A stretch of 33,601 nt of DNA, from positions 1 through 33,601 of the forward strand of contig JAIKWL010000062.1 of NCBI GenBank assembly GCA_024684815.1, written 5' to 3'. Below, piece after piece: positions 9,238 through 17,212 of this stretch; the first letter of the stretch is position 1, and each line of letters begins with the position of its first letter. The position numbers were made by a program, and so were the translations under genes. Source of the stretch: Saccharofermentans sp. (lineage in GTDB: Bacteria; Bacillota; Clostridia; Saccharofermentanales; Saccharofermentanaceae). A model generated the notes under the pieces. That model saw only the letters and a list, made by a program, of their open reading frames with translations, did no database searches and had not been told where the DNA came from.

Positions 9238-11378
9238 TGCCTTCAATGAAGACACAGCATGATCCTGATTATTCAAACAACAGGGCGCGGTGCATTCATG
9301 CATCGCGCCTTCCTGAGTACAGGCAGCCTTTTGGTGCTAGACCTGTATCTTCTTATGTCGACATCTTTTTCGACTGCTTTAAGGAAGCATCGAACGTAAC
9401 TTTCTGCTATACATACGGTCTTTACGGATTCTCATACCATGAAGAGCCGATGTATTCCGTATCGGGACTGGGAAGATATCACGTTAACCTCATGCTTCCG
9501 AATGAACCTTCGATCCTGTTCTACTGGTTCAGGTTCAATGTCCCGGGAGATCTCGAAGATCTGCCGGAGTGTTTCAGAACAGATACTGACGGAGAAATTG
9601 AAAACACCGCTCCTGTCATAACGCTCTATTACGGTGCGGGCATGGATACTCCTGACGGGGAGGGTGTGCTTTACAGAGAGCCACCGAGAGTAGGGGCTGA
9701 TGAGGATAAATATCCTTTTGCGTTTCAGATCACTGTTTACAACAAAGACTTCAAGACACCCGAATTCCTTAAGGGTGCGATGATATATCAGATATTTCCT
9801 GACAGGTTCTCAAGGGACACTTCTTTCGATTATGAGAAGATGATCTCCATCGATGACCGGTCTGAAAGGATCTACCATAAGGACTGGAATGAGGACGTTG
9901 ATACCAAAGGCAAGCCCGAGACAGGTTATCTTGCCTGTGATTTCTACGGCGGAAGCCTCAAGGGAATAGAGGAAAAACTGGATTACATAAAAGAACTCGG
10001 GATAAATGTCCTTTACCTTAATCCGATCTTTGAGGCCAGGTCATCTCACAGATATGACACGGCAGATTATCTGAATGTCGATCCTGTCCTCGGAGGGACA
10101 TCCGCATTCATGAGTCTTCAGAGCGCTTGTAAAGAACGCGGAATCAGGATAATCCTTGACGGTGTATTCAGCCACACAGGAGCTGATTCGAAGTATTTCA
10201 ACAGGTTTGACAGATATGAGGGCGTCGGGGCTTACAAGGCCTTTAACGAGGGCGAGGAGAGCCGCTACCGCTCCTGGTATAACTTCTACCGTAATCCCGA
10301 CGGCTCGGTAGGATACGATTCGTGGTGGGGATTTCCGGATCTTCCGAATATCAATGAGGATGATCTGTCTTACCGCAATTTCATATTCGGCAAAGACGGC
10401 GTGGTCGATACATGGACTTCAAGGGGTGCGGCGGGCTTCAGGCTTGATGTCTCCGACGAGCTTCCGGACAGCTTTATAAGGCAGATGAGATCTTCCGTAA
10501 AAGAAAAGCTTGGAAGTGAAGGCGCTGTCATAGGCGAAGTCTGGGAAGATGCCTCAAATAAGTGCAGTTACGGTTCCTACCGTGACTTTATGCTCGGAAA
10601 TACTCACGATTCCGTTATGGGATATACATTCAGGCATATCATCCTGGATTTCCTGTGCGGATATATCGATGCGGACATAGCTGATACAAGGCTTGAAGGA
10701 TTCCGCGAACGCTATCCTAAGGAAGCTTACTATTCCATGATGAACCTTGTGTCATCGCATGACGTTCCCAGGATAATGACGATGTTATCCAGGCCCGAAG
10801 ATACCGATGACAGAGACGTTCAGCGCGGTTTTAAGGTAGATCCGATGTATTACGATGTCATCTCGTCCTTATCGAAAATGGCTTTTGCATTCCAGACGAG
10901 TTATATAGGTGCTTCCTCTATCTACTATGGAGACGAAGTCCTTATGGAGGGATACAAGGATCCTTTCAACAGAAGGACATATCCCTGGAACAGGCTTGAT
11001 CAAAGGCAGCAGGAAGCTTTGGCTTACTTTAAGCGTGTGGCGAGGATCAGGACAGAGAACGACTGTCTGCGCACCGGATATTACAAAACTCTGATGGCGG
11101 AAAAAGGGACATTCGCTTTTGTCAGGTATCTCAAAGAAGGCCGGGACGCATTCGGAAATGAAAAGAGCGGTTCCAGAGCAATTGTTTTCGTGATGAACAG
11201 ATCCGATAAGCCTGTGTTTGTGGATGTGTCAGAGCATTATGGCAGTTATTCCTGCTGTAATTCCGAAGATGACGGAATAATCCATCCTCTGTCGGACCAG
11301 TTTATCCTGGGCGGCATACTGGGCGGCACAAGGAAGATCGGCATCAAGCCGTTCGGAACGGCATTCATGATTTACTGA
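9237..11378 (+). CDS. GH13 alpha-glucan hydrolase (neopullulanase/alpha-amylase-like)
   Basis: The 713-residue product has an N-terminal beta-rich region (about 1-175), a GH13 barrel beginning at AMIYQIFPDRFSRD, and a C-terminal beta domain. The conserved GH13 regions are present: ILDGVFSHTG, GFRLDVSD with nucleophile D404, VIGEVWED with acid/base E434, and VSSHDVPR with H508-D509. MIYQIFPDRF is typical of neopullulanase, cyclomaltodextrinase and maltogenic amylase relatives, but subfamily and exact bond preference cannot be fixed by eye. There is no signal peptide, so it acts on intracellular glucan, presumably trimming or degrading glycogen or maltodextrin. Its ATG overlaps the glgA stop (TGATG), with AGGAG 11 bases upstream, so it is translationally coupled as the last gene of the glycogen operon. 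Confidence 0.9.
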   Translation: MPSMKTQHDPDYSNNRARCIHASRLPEYRQPFGARPVSSYVDIFFDCFKEASNVTFCYTYGLYGFSYHEEPMYSVSGLGRYHVNLMLPNEPSILFYWFRFNVPGDLEDLPECFRTDTDGEIENTAPVITLYYGAGMDTPDGEGVLYREPPRVGADEDKYPFAFQITVYNKDFKTPEFLKGAMIYQIFPDRFSRDTSFDYEKMISIDDRSERIYHKDWNEDVDTKGKPETGYLACDFYGGSLKGIEEKLDYIKELGINVLYLNPIFEARSSHRYDTADYLNVDPVLGGTSAFMSLQSACKERGIRIILDGVFSHTGADSKYFNRFDRYEGVGAYKAFNEGEESRYRSWYNFYRNPDGSVGYDSWWGFPDLPNINEDDLSYRNFIFGKDGVVDTWTSRGAAGFRLDVSDELPDSFIRQMRSSVKEKLGSEGAVIGEVWEDASNKCSYGSYRDFMLGNTHDSVMGYTFRHIILDFLCGYIDADIADTRLEGFRERYPKEAYYSMMNLVSSHDVPRIMTMLSRPEDTDDRDVQRGFKVDPMYYDVISSLSKMAFAFQTSYIGASSIYYGDEVLMEGYKDPFNRRTYPWNRLDQRQQEALAYFKRVARIRTENDCLRTGYYKTLMAEKGTFAFVRYLKEGRDAFGNEKSGSRAIVFVMNRSDKPVFVDVSEHYGSYSCCNSEDDGIIHPLSDQFILGGILGGTRKIGIKPFGTAFMIY

Positions 11379-11396
11379 TAGATTAGGAGAGGTATC

Positions 11397-12440
11397 ATGC
11401 CGCATTCGTCAGGAGGTAGTTCTCACAGCGGAGGAAGCCATCACAGCAGTTTGAGCAGCAGTTCGAGCAGAAGTTCAGGCAGCAGCGGCGGAGGAAGCTC
11501 AAGAAGATCATCTTCAAAGCCGTTCGAGGGTTCGAAGAGATAACTCTACTACAAAGACAGCAAACCCTATTTTGTTTATTCCAATTACGATATCCGCAAA
11601 AAGGACATGAGTATGATCGCATGTTGGATCATGACTTTTGTTATGTTCTTCCTGCCGTTTCTTGCAGGTACCGTCTTTTGTACTTATGATGCGGTAAATT
11701 TCCCGAAGAAAATACAGTTTTTTAAAAACAAAAGTGTCGAGTTCATTATCGAGGACAATCTCGGGATCTTTGAAAATGAGAAGGATCTGAAACGGTCAAT
11801 GAAGGATTTCTATAAGGAAACAGGTATCGTTCCCGTGGTCATTACCGTCAGTAACGAGACATGGAATAATGATTATTCAAGTCTTGAAGCTTACGCATAT
11901 GATGTCTCTGTCAACAGATTCCCGGATGAAGCACACTGGCTTATCATCTACTCCGAATCAATTAAGGACAACGGGTTTAATGACTGGTATTGTGAGGGTA
12001 TGCAGGGTGACAGAACGGATCCTGTTATTACAGGACCGCGAGGCGATGAATTCACTGATTCTCTCTATAAGCGCCTTCTGCAGCGGGATAAGTATTCCGT
12101 TGATGAAGCAATAGCTGAGACTTTTGATCAGTTAACTCCCAAGATGATGAAGGTCGGCTTGAAAAACACATTACAGTTCTATGTTTTCCTGATCATGACC
12201 GTATTACTGTTAGCCGGTTCTGCTCTTACTTTGGTATGGTCGATCAATAAGACAAAGGTTCCTGAAATATATAAGAATGCTAAGCCTTGTGAGCTCACGG
12301 CTGTCTACCAGGAGCCATGTAATTTCTGCGGAGGCGTCTTTATCATCGGCATTCATACCGAGTGTCCGCATTGCGGAGCTGCTATCCCGGCACATCATTA
12401 TATGAAGGATGCGAACGGGAATGTGGTTCAGATAATGTGA
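11397..12440 (+). pseudogene. Ser-rich membrane protein with zinc ribbon, interrupted by an in-frame TAA
   Basis: An ATG at 11397 with AGGAGAGG just upstream opens a Ser/Gly/His-rich start (MPHSSGGSSHSGGSHH...) that runs 48 codons to TAA at 11541-11543. The same frame then continues without a break (LYYKDSKPYFVYSNYD) into a long open frame ending at 12440. That part has a membrane helix (about IACWIMTFVMFFLPFLAG), a soluble region with IVIYSES/NDWYCEGMQG-like elements resembling hypothetical proteins of Clostridia, a second helix (YVFLIMTVLLLAGSALTLVW) and a C-terminal zinc ribbon (CNFC ... CPHC). Both halves clearly belong to one gene. An ATG at 11613 has AAGG 8 bases before it, so the second part might still be made by re-initiation. 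The function is unknown. The stop could be a recent mutation, a sequence error or a read-through site. Confidence 0.8.
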
Positions 12441-12460
12441 CCGTTTCCTGAACAACGATA

Positions 12461-12489
12461 TTTGGATTTTCCAAAAGATTGATATAATT
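12461..12489 (+). promoter_or_regulatory. Promoter of the capA-like/purine gene cluster
   Basis: TTTGGA (12461-12466; or TTGGAT one base on) and a perfect TATAAT (12484-12489) are spaced 17 (or 16) bases. Transcription would begin near 12496, exactly where a small hairpin (GCCGGC-AGATT-GTCGGC, 12496-12512) starts; a 5'-terminal hairpin of this kind could protect the mRNA. No further promoter is evident before the short gaps of the purine genes. Confidence 0.6.
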
Positions 12490-12543
12490 ATTTTGGCCGG
12501 CAGATTGTCGGCATTTCTACTTTAATTGAGAGGCAGACCATTT

Positions 12544-13701
12544 GTGAGACGATCCGGTGACACAGGCAGGATAAAAAGGCTTCTGGCGGTGGCCATGACA
12601 GCTGCACTGTCTGTTACTGCGATAGCCTGTTCGCCGGTCACCGAACCCGTAGGGACGGCCGGTTCAGACATTTCCCCGGCCAATACCGAAGTTGAGCAGT
12701 CCGCAGCAACCACGATGATGCTTGAGACTGTTTCCACCGAGATTACGCCCACAAATACTCCGACGCCTTCGCCGAGTCCCACGCCGACACTCGCGCCTGA
12801 AGAACGTATAGTTACCGTATCTTTTACAGGTGACTGCACTCTGACACAGGATTACAGGTCGAGCAACCGCCAGTTTGATTCTGTCGTAAACGGCGATATG
12901 GAATACTGCTTCAGGAACTGCGCAGAGCTTTTCAAAAGTGATGACCTTACACTCGTAAATCTCGAGAATGCCGTTACAACACAGACAAAACACAAGGATA
13001 ACCAGTACATCTTCCAGATGAAGCCCGAAAACCTTGAGATGCTTACTGTATCCGGCATTGAGGCAGTCAATATAGCAAACAATCACATAAGGGATTTTTT
13101 AGACGACGGTCTTACTGATACAAGGAATAATCTTGATGAATACGGCATTGTGTGGAGCGACAATCATTACGGTGCGATATACACTACTGACAAAGGCTTC
13201 AAGATCGGAATGGTGGGTCTTGATAATGATACGAGCGCTTCACAGGTGACGGGGATCATAGACGACCTGAGAAAAGACGGCGCAGTGATTATAATCGCAT
13301 CCTGTCATTTCGGGCAGGAGGGAGTATATGAGCCGACCGACAGACAAAAGAAGGTTGCTCACGCACTTATCGATTACGGTGTGGATATTGTTGTCGGAAC
13401 GCATCCGCACCGCCTTCAGCCGATCGAAAAATATAACGGTCATTATATCTTCTACTCGCTCTCGAACTTTTGTTTTGGTGGAAATTACTCATTATCAGAC
13501 CCCGATTCTGTAATAATTCAATGCGAATTTGTTATGGACGTGGAAGGCTCAAAATGCGTAGACTATAGACTGAGGATTTATCCTTATTCTCAGACTTCAA
13601 CAAGACCCGGAAACGACTTCTGTCCAAAGCCATATGAGTGGGAATCAGAAGATTATTTCAGGGTCCTATCGCGCCTTGAGTGGGCGCAGGGCGATGAGTA
13701 A
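12544..13701 (+). CDS. CapA-like (PGA_cap) metallophosphatase-fold lipoprotein
   Basis: The 385-residue product starts with a basic stretch, a hydrophobic segment (LLAVAMTAALSVTAIAC) and a Cys that fits a lipobox, so it is likely a surface lipoprotein. A Thr/Pro/Ser-rich linker (to about residue 85, including TPTPSPSPTPT) leads to a CapA/PGA_cap domain. Its motifs are present: SFTGDCTL, NLENAVTT, IANNHIRDF, SCHFGQEG, GTHPHRLQP and YSLSNFCFG. Family members take part in poly-gamma-glutamate or other cell-surface polymer handling, but many have no known substrate and no capB/capC lies here. The GTG at 12544 is chosen because GAGAGG ends 10 bases before it; a TTG six codons upstream is also in frame. 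It precedes purE by 32 bases, so it shares the transcript, though a link to purine synthesis is not evident. Confidence 0.85.
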   Translation: MRRSGDTGRIKRLLAVAMTAALSVTAIACSPVTEPVGTAGSDISPANTEVEQSAATTMMLETVSTEITPTNTPTPSPSPTPTLAPEERIVTVSFTGDCTLTQDYRSSNRQFDSVVNGDMEYCFRNCAELFKSDDLTLVNLENAVTTQTKHKDNQYIFQMKPENLEMLTVSGIEAVNIANNHIRDFLDDGLTDTRNNLDEYGIVWSDNHYGAIYTTDKGFKIGMVGLDNDTSASQVTGIIDDLRKDGAVIIIASCHFGQEGVYEPTDRQKKVAHALIDYGVDIVVGTHPHRLQPIEKYNGHYIFYSLSNFCFGGNYSLSDPDSVIIQCEFVMDVEGSKCVDYRLRIYPYSQTSTRPGNDFCPKPYEWESEDYFRVLSRLEWAQGDE

Positions 13702-13733
13702 CGCCCGTAAATCTTTTAAGGCAGGTATTTGTT

Positions 13734-14240
13734 ATGGCTGATTGCAAAGTTCTGGTGGTGATGGGTTCCGATTCCGATTTTCCCGTAATGGAGGGGTGCT
13801 TCAAGATGCTGAATAAGTTCGGTGTCGGATTCAAAGCTACTGTGGCATCAGCTCACAGGACTCCCGACAAGGCCATGTCTCTTGCCAGAAGTGCTGAAGC
13901 TGAAGGCTTCAAGGTCATTATCGCAGCTGCAGGTCTGGCAGCACATTTAGGCGGTGTTCTGGCTGCCAATACCGCTCTTCCCGTAATCGGCGTTCCCTGT
14001 AAGGGAGGAGCTCTTGCCGGCGTGGATGCTCTTTATGCTACAGTTCAGATGCCTACCGGCATTCCGGTGGCAACGGTAGCCATAGACGGCGGATCCAATG
14101 CAGCGATCCTCGCATGCCAGATGCTCGCTATCAGTGATCCTGAACTTATGCAGAAGATCAAGGATTACAAGGCAGGCCTTGCAGATTCAGTTGAGGAGAG
14201 AGATCAGAGACTTCAGCAGAAGATCGCTGAGATGAATTGA
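13734..14240 (+). CDS. purE: N5-carboxyaminoimidazole ribonucleotide mutase
   Basis: PurE class I converts N5-CAIR to CAIR in de novo purine synthesis. The 168-residue length is typical. The signatures are near the N-terminus (MGSDSDFPVMEGC) and at ASAHRTPDKA, which carries the conserved active-site His. AAAGLAAHLGGVLAANT and GVPCKGGALAGVDALYATVQMP match the substrate-binding loops. No purK is present beside it, so N5-CAIR must be supplied from elsewhere. AAGGCAGG lies upstream of the ATG. A 60-base gap separates it from purF. Confidence 0.96.
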   Translation: MADCKVLVVMGSDSDFPVMEGCFKMLNKFGVGFKATVASAHRTPDKAMSLARSAEAEGFKVIIAAAGLAAHLGGVLAANTALPVIGVPCKGGALAGVDALYATVQMPTGIPVATVAIDGGSNAAILACQMLAISDPELMQKIKDYKAGLADSVEERDQRLQQKIAEMN

Positions 14241-14300
14241 GAGTTATTGGATTTGATCCACTGACATAAACAAACACAAGTAAAGGATGGCACCAGGTAA

Positions 14301-15707
14301 ATGAGCGGAGTATTCGGATGTTATGACATCAAGGGAAGCAAACAGGATGTAACAAGAGATACTTATTACGGTATTTTCTCTTTGCAGCACAGAGGACAGG
14401 AATCCTGCGGTATAGCAGTTAATGACGACGGTTCTTTCCTGGTGCACAAGGCAGCAGGTCTTGTCACCGATGTTTTCGATGAGGTTACTTTATCTGCACT
14501 GACCGGCACATGCGCCATCGGACATGCGAGAGGCGGATCTCCCAGAGAAAACGGTACTGATGCCATTCAGCCTATTTCTATCAAGTCCCGTGTGGGCAAT
14601 ATCGCTCTTACTTCCGATTCGGTCATCATGAATGCGAACAGGATAAGAGACGAGCTCAAGGATCAGGGCGCTATCTTCCAGACGAATACAGATTCTGAGA
14701 TCATCCTTTCATTATTCTCACGCAACAGGATCAGGACAGAGGACTGCGAGCATGCCATTCTTGAGACAATGAAGGAGATCCATGGCGTTTATGCAATGAT
14801 CTTCATGACAGAAGACAAGCTCATCGGTGTAAGGGATCCCTATGGATTAAGACCTTTGATCCTCGGGAAACTGGGTGACAAGTATTATATCTCCTCCGAA
14901 TCCTGCGCTCTCGACGCTATCGGATGCGAGACTGTAAGGGATTTCCTGCCGGGTGAGATCATCACGATCTCCAGAGACGGAATGAGTTCTCTCCGGTATG
15001 ATCCTTCTGTTGAGAAGAAAGACGGAAAGGTATGCGTTTTCGAGTATGTATATGTTGCAAGACCCGACTCCGTCATCGATAAGATGTCCATATTCGATTC
15101 AAGATACAGAGTAGGTATGGCTCTTGCAAAAGAAAGCCCTGCTGATGTCGATCTCGTTATCGGCGCACCTGACTCCGGTAATGCTGCCGCTGAGGGATTT
15201 GCAGCCGGTCTCGGCGCACCTTACGGTTCCGGACTTTTGAAGAACAGATATGTCGGAAGAACATTCATCAAGAGCACACAGCAGCAGAGAGAGCTTGCAG
15301 TCAGAATGAAGTTTGCGGCATTGAGGACTGCGATCAAGGATAAGAAGATCGCCATAGTCGATGACTCACTTGTAAGAGGTACAACGACAAAGCACATCAT
15401 CTCATTCCTGCGTGAAAACGGTGCCAAGGAAGTTCATGTAAGACTGGCTTCCCCGCCGGTCAAGTTCGGCTGCTGCTACGGAGTCAACGCTTCTTCAGAG
15501 ACAGAGCTTCCTGCAAGTTCCAAGAGCATTGAAGAGATCAGAGACATGATCGATGCTGATTCTCTCGCATATATCAGTCTTGAATCACTCAGAGCTTCTC
15601 TCAACACGATCGACTGCGGCGTATGCTCAGCATGCTTCGACGGCAACTTTATTGCAGGCAAGCCTGAGGATGATGAGGAATCGATCCACAAAATAAAGTA
15701 CAATTGA
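14301..15707 (+). CDS. purF: Amidophosphoribosyltransferase with degenerate glutaminase site
   Basis: PurF makes phosphoribosylamine from PRPP and glutamine. The 468-residue product has the class II glutamine amidotransferase (Ntn) domain (about 1-230) followed by the phosphoribosyltransferase domain with PDSGNAAAEGF, KNRYVGRTFI and the PRPP loop VDDSLVRGTT. The four Fe-S cysteines of the Bacillus-type enzyme have counterparts: KVCVFEYVY, FGCCYG and CGVCSAC. The glutaminase part is abnormal: the Cys that should follow Met is Ser (MSGVFG rather than MCGVFG); HVRYxT reads HARGGS; and the oxyanion-hole motif HNGN reads SDSV (LTSDSVIMNA). The Arg of HxR and the Asp of TNTDSE are kept. A TAA directly precedes the ATG, so no longer propeptide form exists. 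It may use free ammonia or a partner glutaminase, or Ser may act as nucleophile. Confidence 0.92.
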   Translation: MSGVFGCYDIKGSKQDVTRDTYYGIFSLQHRGQESCGIAVNDDGSFLVHKAAGLVTDVFDEVTLSALTGTCAIGHARGGSPRENGTDAIQPISIKSRVGNIALTSDSVIMNANRIRDELKDQGAIFQTNTDSEIILSLFSRNRIRTEDCEHAILETMKEIHGVYAMIFMTEDKLIGVRDPYGLRPLILGKLGDKYYISSESCALDAIGCETVRDFLPGEIITISRDGMSSLRYDPSVEKKDGKVCVFEYVYVARPDSVIDKMSIFDSRYRVGMALAKESPADVDLVIGAPDSGNAAAEGFAAGLGAPYGSGLLKNRYVGRTFIKSTQQQRELAVRMKFAALRTAIKDKKIAIVDDSLVRGTTTKHIISFLRENGAKEVHVRLASPPVKFGCCYGVNASSETELPASSKSIEEIRDMIDADSLAYISLESLRASLNTIDCGVCSACFDGNFIAGKPEDDEESIHKIKYN

Positions 15708-15779
15708 TATTGTTCCGCTCGTCAGGTCCTCCGCGCGAACTGCGTTCGCTTGTGCGGAATCACTCGCGGAATCAATATC
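15706..15779 (+). repeat. Nested inverted-repeat (REP-like) hairpin element
   Basis: A three-level hairpin fills most of the purF-purN gap and overlaps the last bases of purF. The outer arms are GATATTGTTCCGC (15706-15718) and GCGGAATCAATATC (15766-15779), pairing with one bulged base. Inside, TCCGC (15730-15734) pairs with GCGGA (15754-15758), and GCGAAC (15735-15740) pairs with GTTCGC (15744-15749) over a TGC loop. It is more GC-rich than its surroundings. No T-run follows, so it is not a simple terminator. It resembles extragenic palindromic repeats; copies elsewhere cannot be seen from this window. Confidence 0.7.
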
Positions 15780-15817
15780 AGCTGTTGAGAAATCATAAAT
15801 TACAGGAGAATACTTAG

Positions 15818-16438
15818 ATGAAGATTGCAGTATTTGTGTCAGGTGGCGGAACAAATCTTCAGGCCATCATAGACAATACTAGGGATGGTATCTTAAAGGA
15901 TATAGAGATCGTGCTAGTACTTTCTTCATCAAAAGATGCATATGCGCTTGAGAGAGCCGCAAACAACGGTATAAAGTCTGTCGTGGTATCGAAGAAAGAC
16001 TTTGATTCCGTTGAAGCATGGGACGATGCCGTTGTTTCAGCGGTCGATGAGTCCGGTGCTGAACTTATCGTCCTTGCCGGATACCTGTCTTTGATGGGAC
16101 CCAAGGTCGTATCCAAGTATTCCAACCGCATTATCAATATCCATCCGGCGCTTATTCCTTCATTCTGCGGAGCAGGCATGTACGGAATAAGGCCTCATCA
16201 GGCTGCGCTTGCAAAGGGCGTAAAGGTATCGGGTGCCACGGTCCACTTCGTAAATGAGAATTATGATGAGGGCCCGATCCTTCTGCAAAAGGCAGTGGAC
16301 GTCTTAGCTGACGATACTCCTGAAACGTTGCAGAGAAGGATAATGGAGCAGTGTGAGTGGAAGATCTTGCCGCAGGCTATAAGACTTATCGCTGACGGCA
16401 AAGTCGAGATAAAGGACAACATCTGCTACATCAAATAA
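15818..16438 (+). CDS. purN: Phosphoribosylglycinamide formyltransferase
   Basis: PurN transfers a formyl group from 10-formyl-tetrahydrofolate to GAR. The 206-residue product has the N-terminal VSGGGTNLQAIID loop. The catalytic Asn and His are in INIHPALIPSF and the catalytic Asp in NENYDEGPIL. The insertion CGAGMYGIRPHQAAL corresponds to the substrate loop, slightly longer than in E. coli as in many Clostridia. AGGAG lies 9 bases before the ATG. It follows purF after the 110-base gap that contains the nested hairpin. Confidence 0.96.
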   Translation: MKIAVFVSGGGTNLQAIIDNTRDGILKDIEIVLVLSSSKDAYALERAANNGIKSVVVSKKDFDSVEAWDDAVVSAVDESGAELIVLAGYLSLMGPKVVSKYSNRIINIHPALIPSFCGAGMYGIRPHQAALAKGVKVSGATVHFVNENYDEGPILLQKAVDVLADDTPETLQRRIMEQCEWKILPQAIRLIADGKVEIKDNICYIK

Positions 16439-16466
16439 ATCAGTTATTAAATTTTGGAGGTGCTAT

Positions 16467-17183
16467 ATGATCACACAGAACCTTAGCAAGATCTTGACAG
16501 AGAATGCTTATCCCGGAAGAGGAATCGTAATCGGTAAGTCCGATGACGGCAAGTATGCAGTTACTGCTTACTTCATCATGGGAAGAAGCGTTAACTCAAG
16601 GAACAGAGTTTTCACGGCTACTGAAGACGGAATCAAGACAGAGGCTTTTGATCCTTCGCTTCTTACTGATCCGCACCTTATCATCTATTCGCCGGTAAGA
16701 GTTCTTGGCAACAAGACCATCGTTACAAACGGTGATCAGACTGATACTATCTATGAGCTCATGGACAAGCAGATGACTTTCGAGCAGTCATTAAGAGGCA
16801 GAGAGTTTGAAGACGATGCTCCGAATTACACTCCGAGGATCTCAGGCATTATGCACGTTGAGAACGGCACATATAACTTTGCTATGTCTATCCTTAAGAG
16901 TGATGACGGTGATCCTGATTCCTGCGAGCGCCACACATTCACATACACAAATCCCAAGGCCGGTATCGGCAGATTCATCCATACTTATATGGGTGACGGC
17001 AGTCCTTTGCCGTCTTTCGAAGGCGAGCCTGAGAAGGTTGAGCTCTCGGGTGATATTGATACTTTCACAAACGAAGTTTGGACCAGCCTTAACGAGGACA
17101 ACAAGGTGTCTCTTTTCGTGCGCTACATCGACATAGCTACAGGCACTTATGAGACCAGGATTGTAAACAAGAACGTCAAATAA
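16467..17183 (+). CDS. purO: PurO-type IMP cyclohydrolase
   Basis: The 238-residue product matches the PurO-like IMP cyclohydrolase family, which closes FAICAR to IMP, the last step of the pathway. In most bacteria this activity is the N-terminal half of bifunctional PurH; here it is separate and unrelated in fold, as in archaea and many Clostridia. Family-like segments are NAYPGRGIVIG, YFIMGRSVNSRNRVF, YSPVRVLGN and PNYTPRISGI. A strong GGAGG site lies upstream of the ATG. It sits 29 bases before the AICAR transformylase gene, so the two together replace bifunctional PurH. The call rests on motif memory and context. Confidence 0.85.
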   Translation: MITQNLSKILTENAYPGRGIVIGKSDDGKYAVTAYFIMGRSVNSRNRVFTATEDGIKTEAFDPSLLTDPHLIIYSPVRVLGNKTIVTNGDQTDTIYELMDKQMTFEQSLRGREFEDDAPNYTPRISGIMHVENGTYNFAMSILKSDDGDPDSCERHTFTYTNPKAGIGRFIHTYMGDGSPLPSFEGEPEKVELSGDIDTFTNEVWTSLNEDNKVSLFVRYIDIATGTYETRIVNKNVK

Positions 17184-17212
17184 TTTTCGAGAAAATATAA
17201 AGGAGAACGACA

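Noticed and set aside
12522-13086. Minus-strand open frames across the capA-like gene.
   Set aside because: They are shadows of a recognised gene and have no start signals or family features.
13702-13733. Purine riboswitch or PurR box before purE.
   Set aside because: The gap is only 32 bases and shows no conserved riboswitch core or clear operator pairs.
14281-14300. A longer PurF start that would supply the usual catalytic Cys or a propeptide.
   Set aside because: A TAA stop directly precedes the ATG in the same frame, so no longer form is possible.
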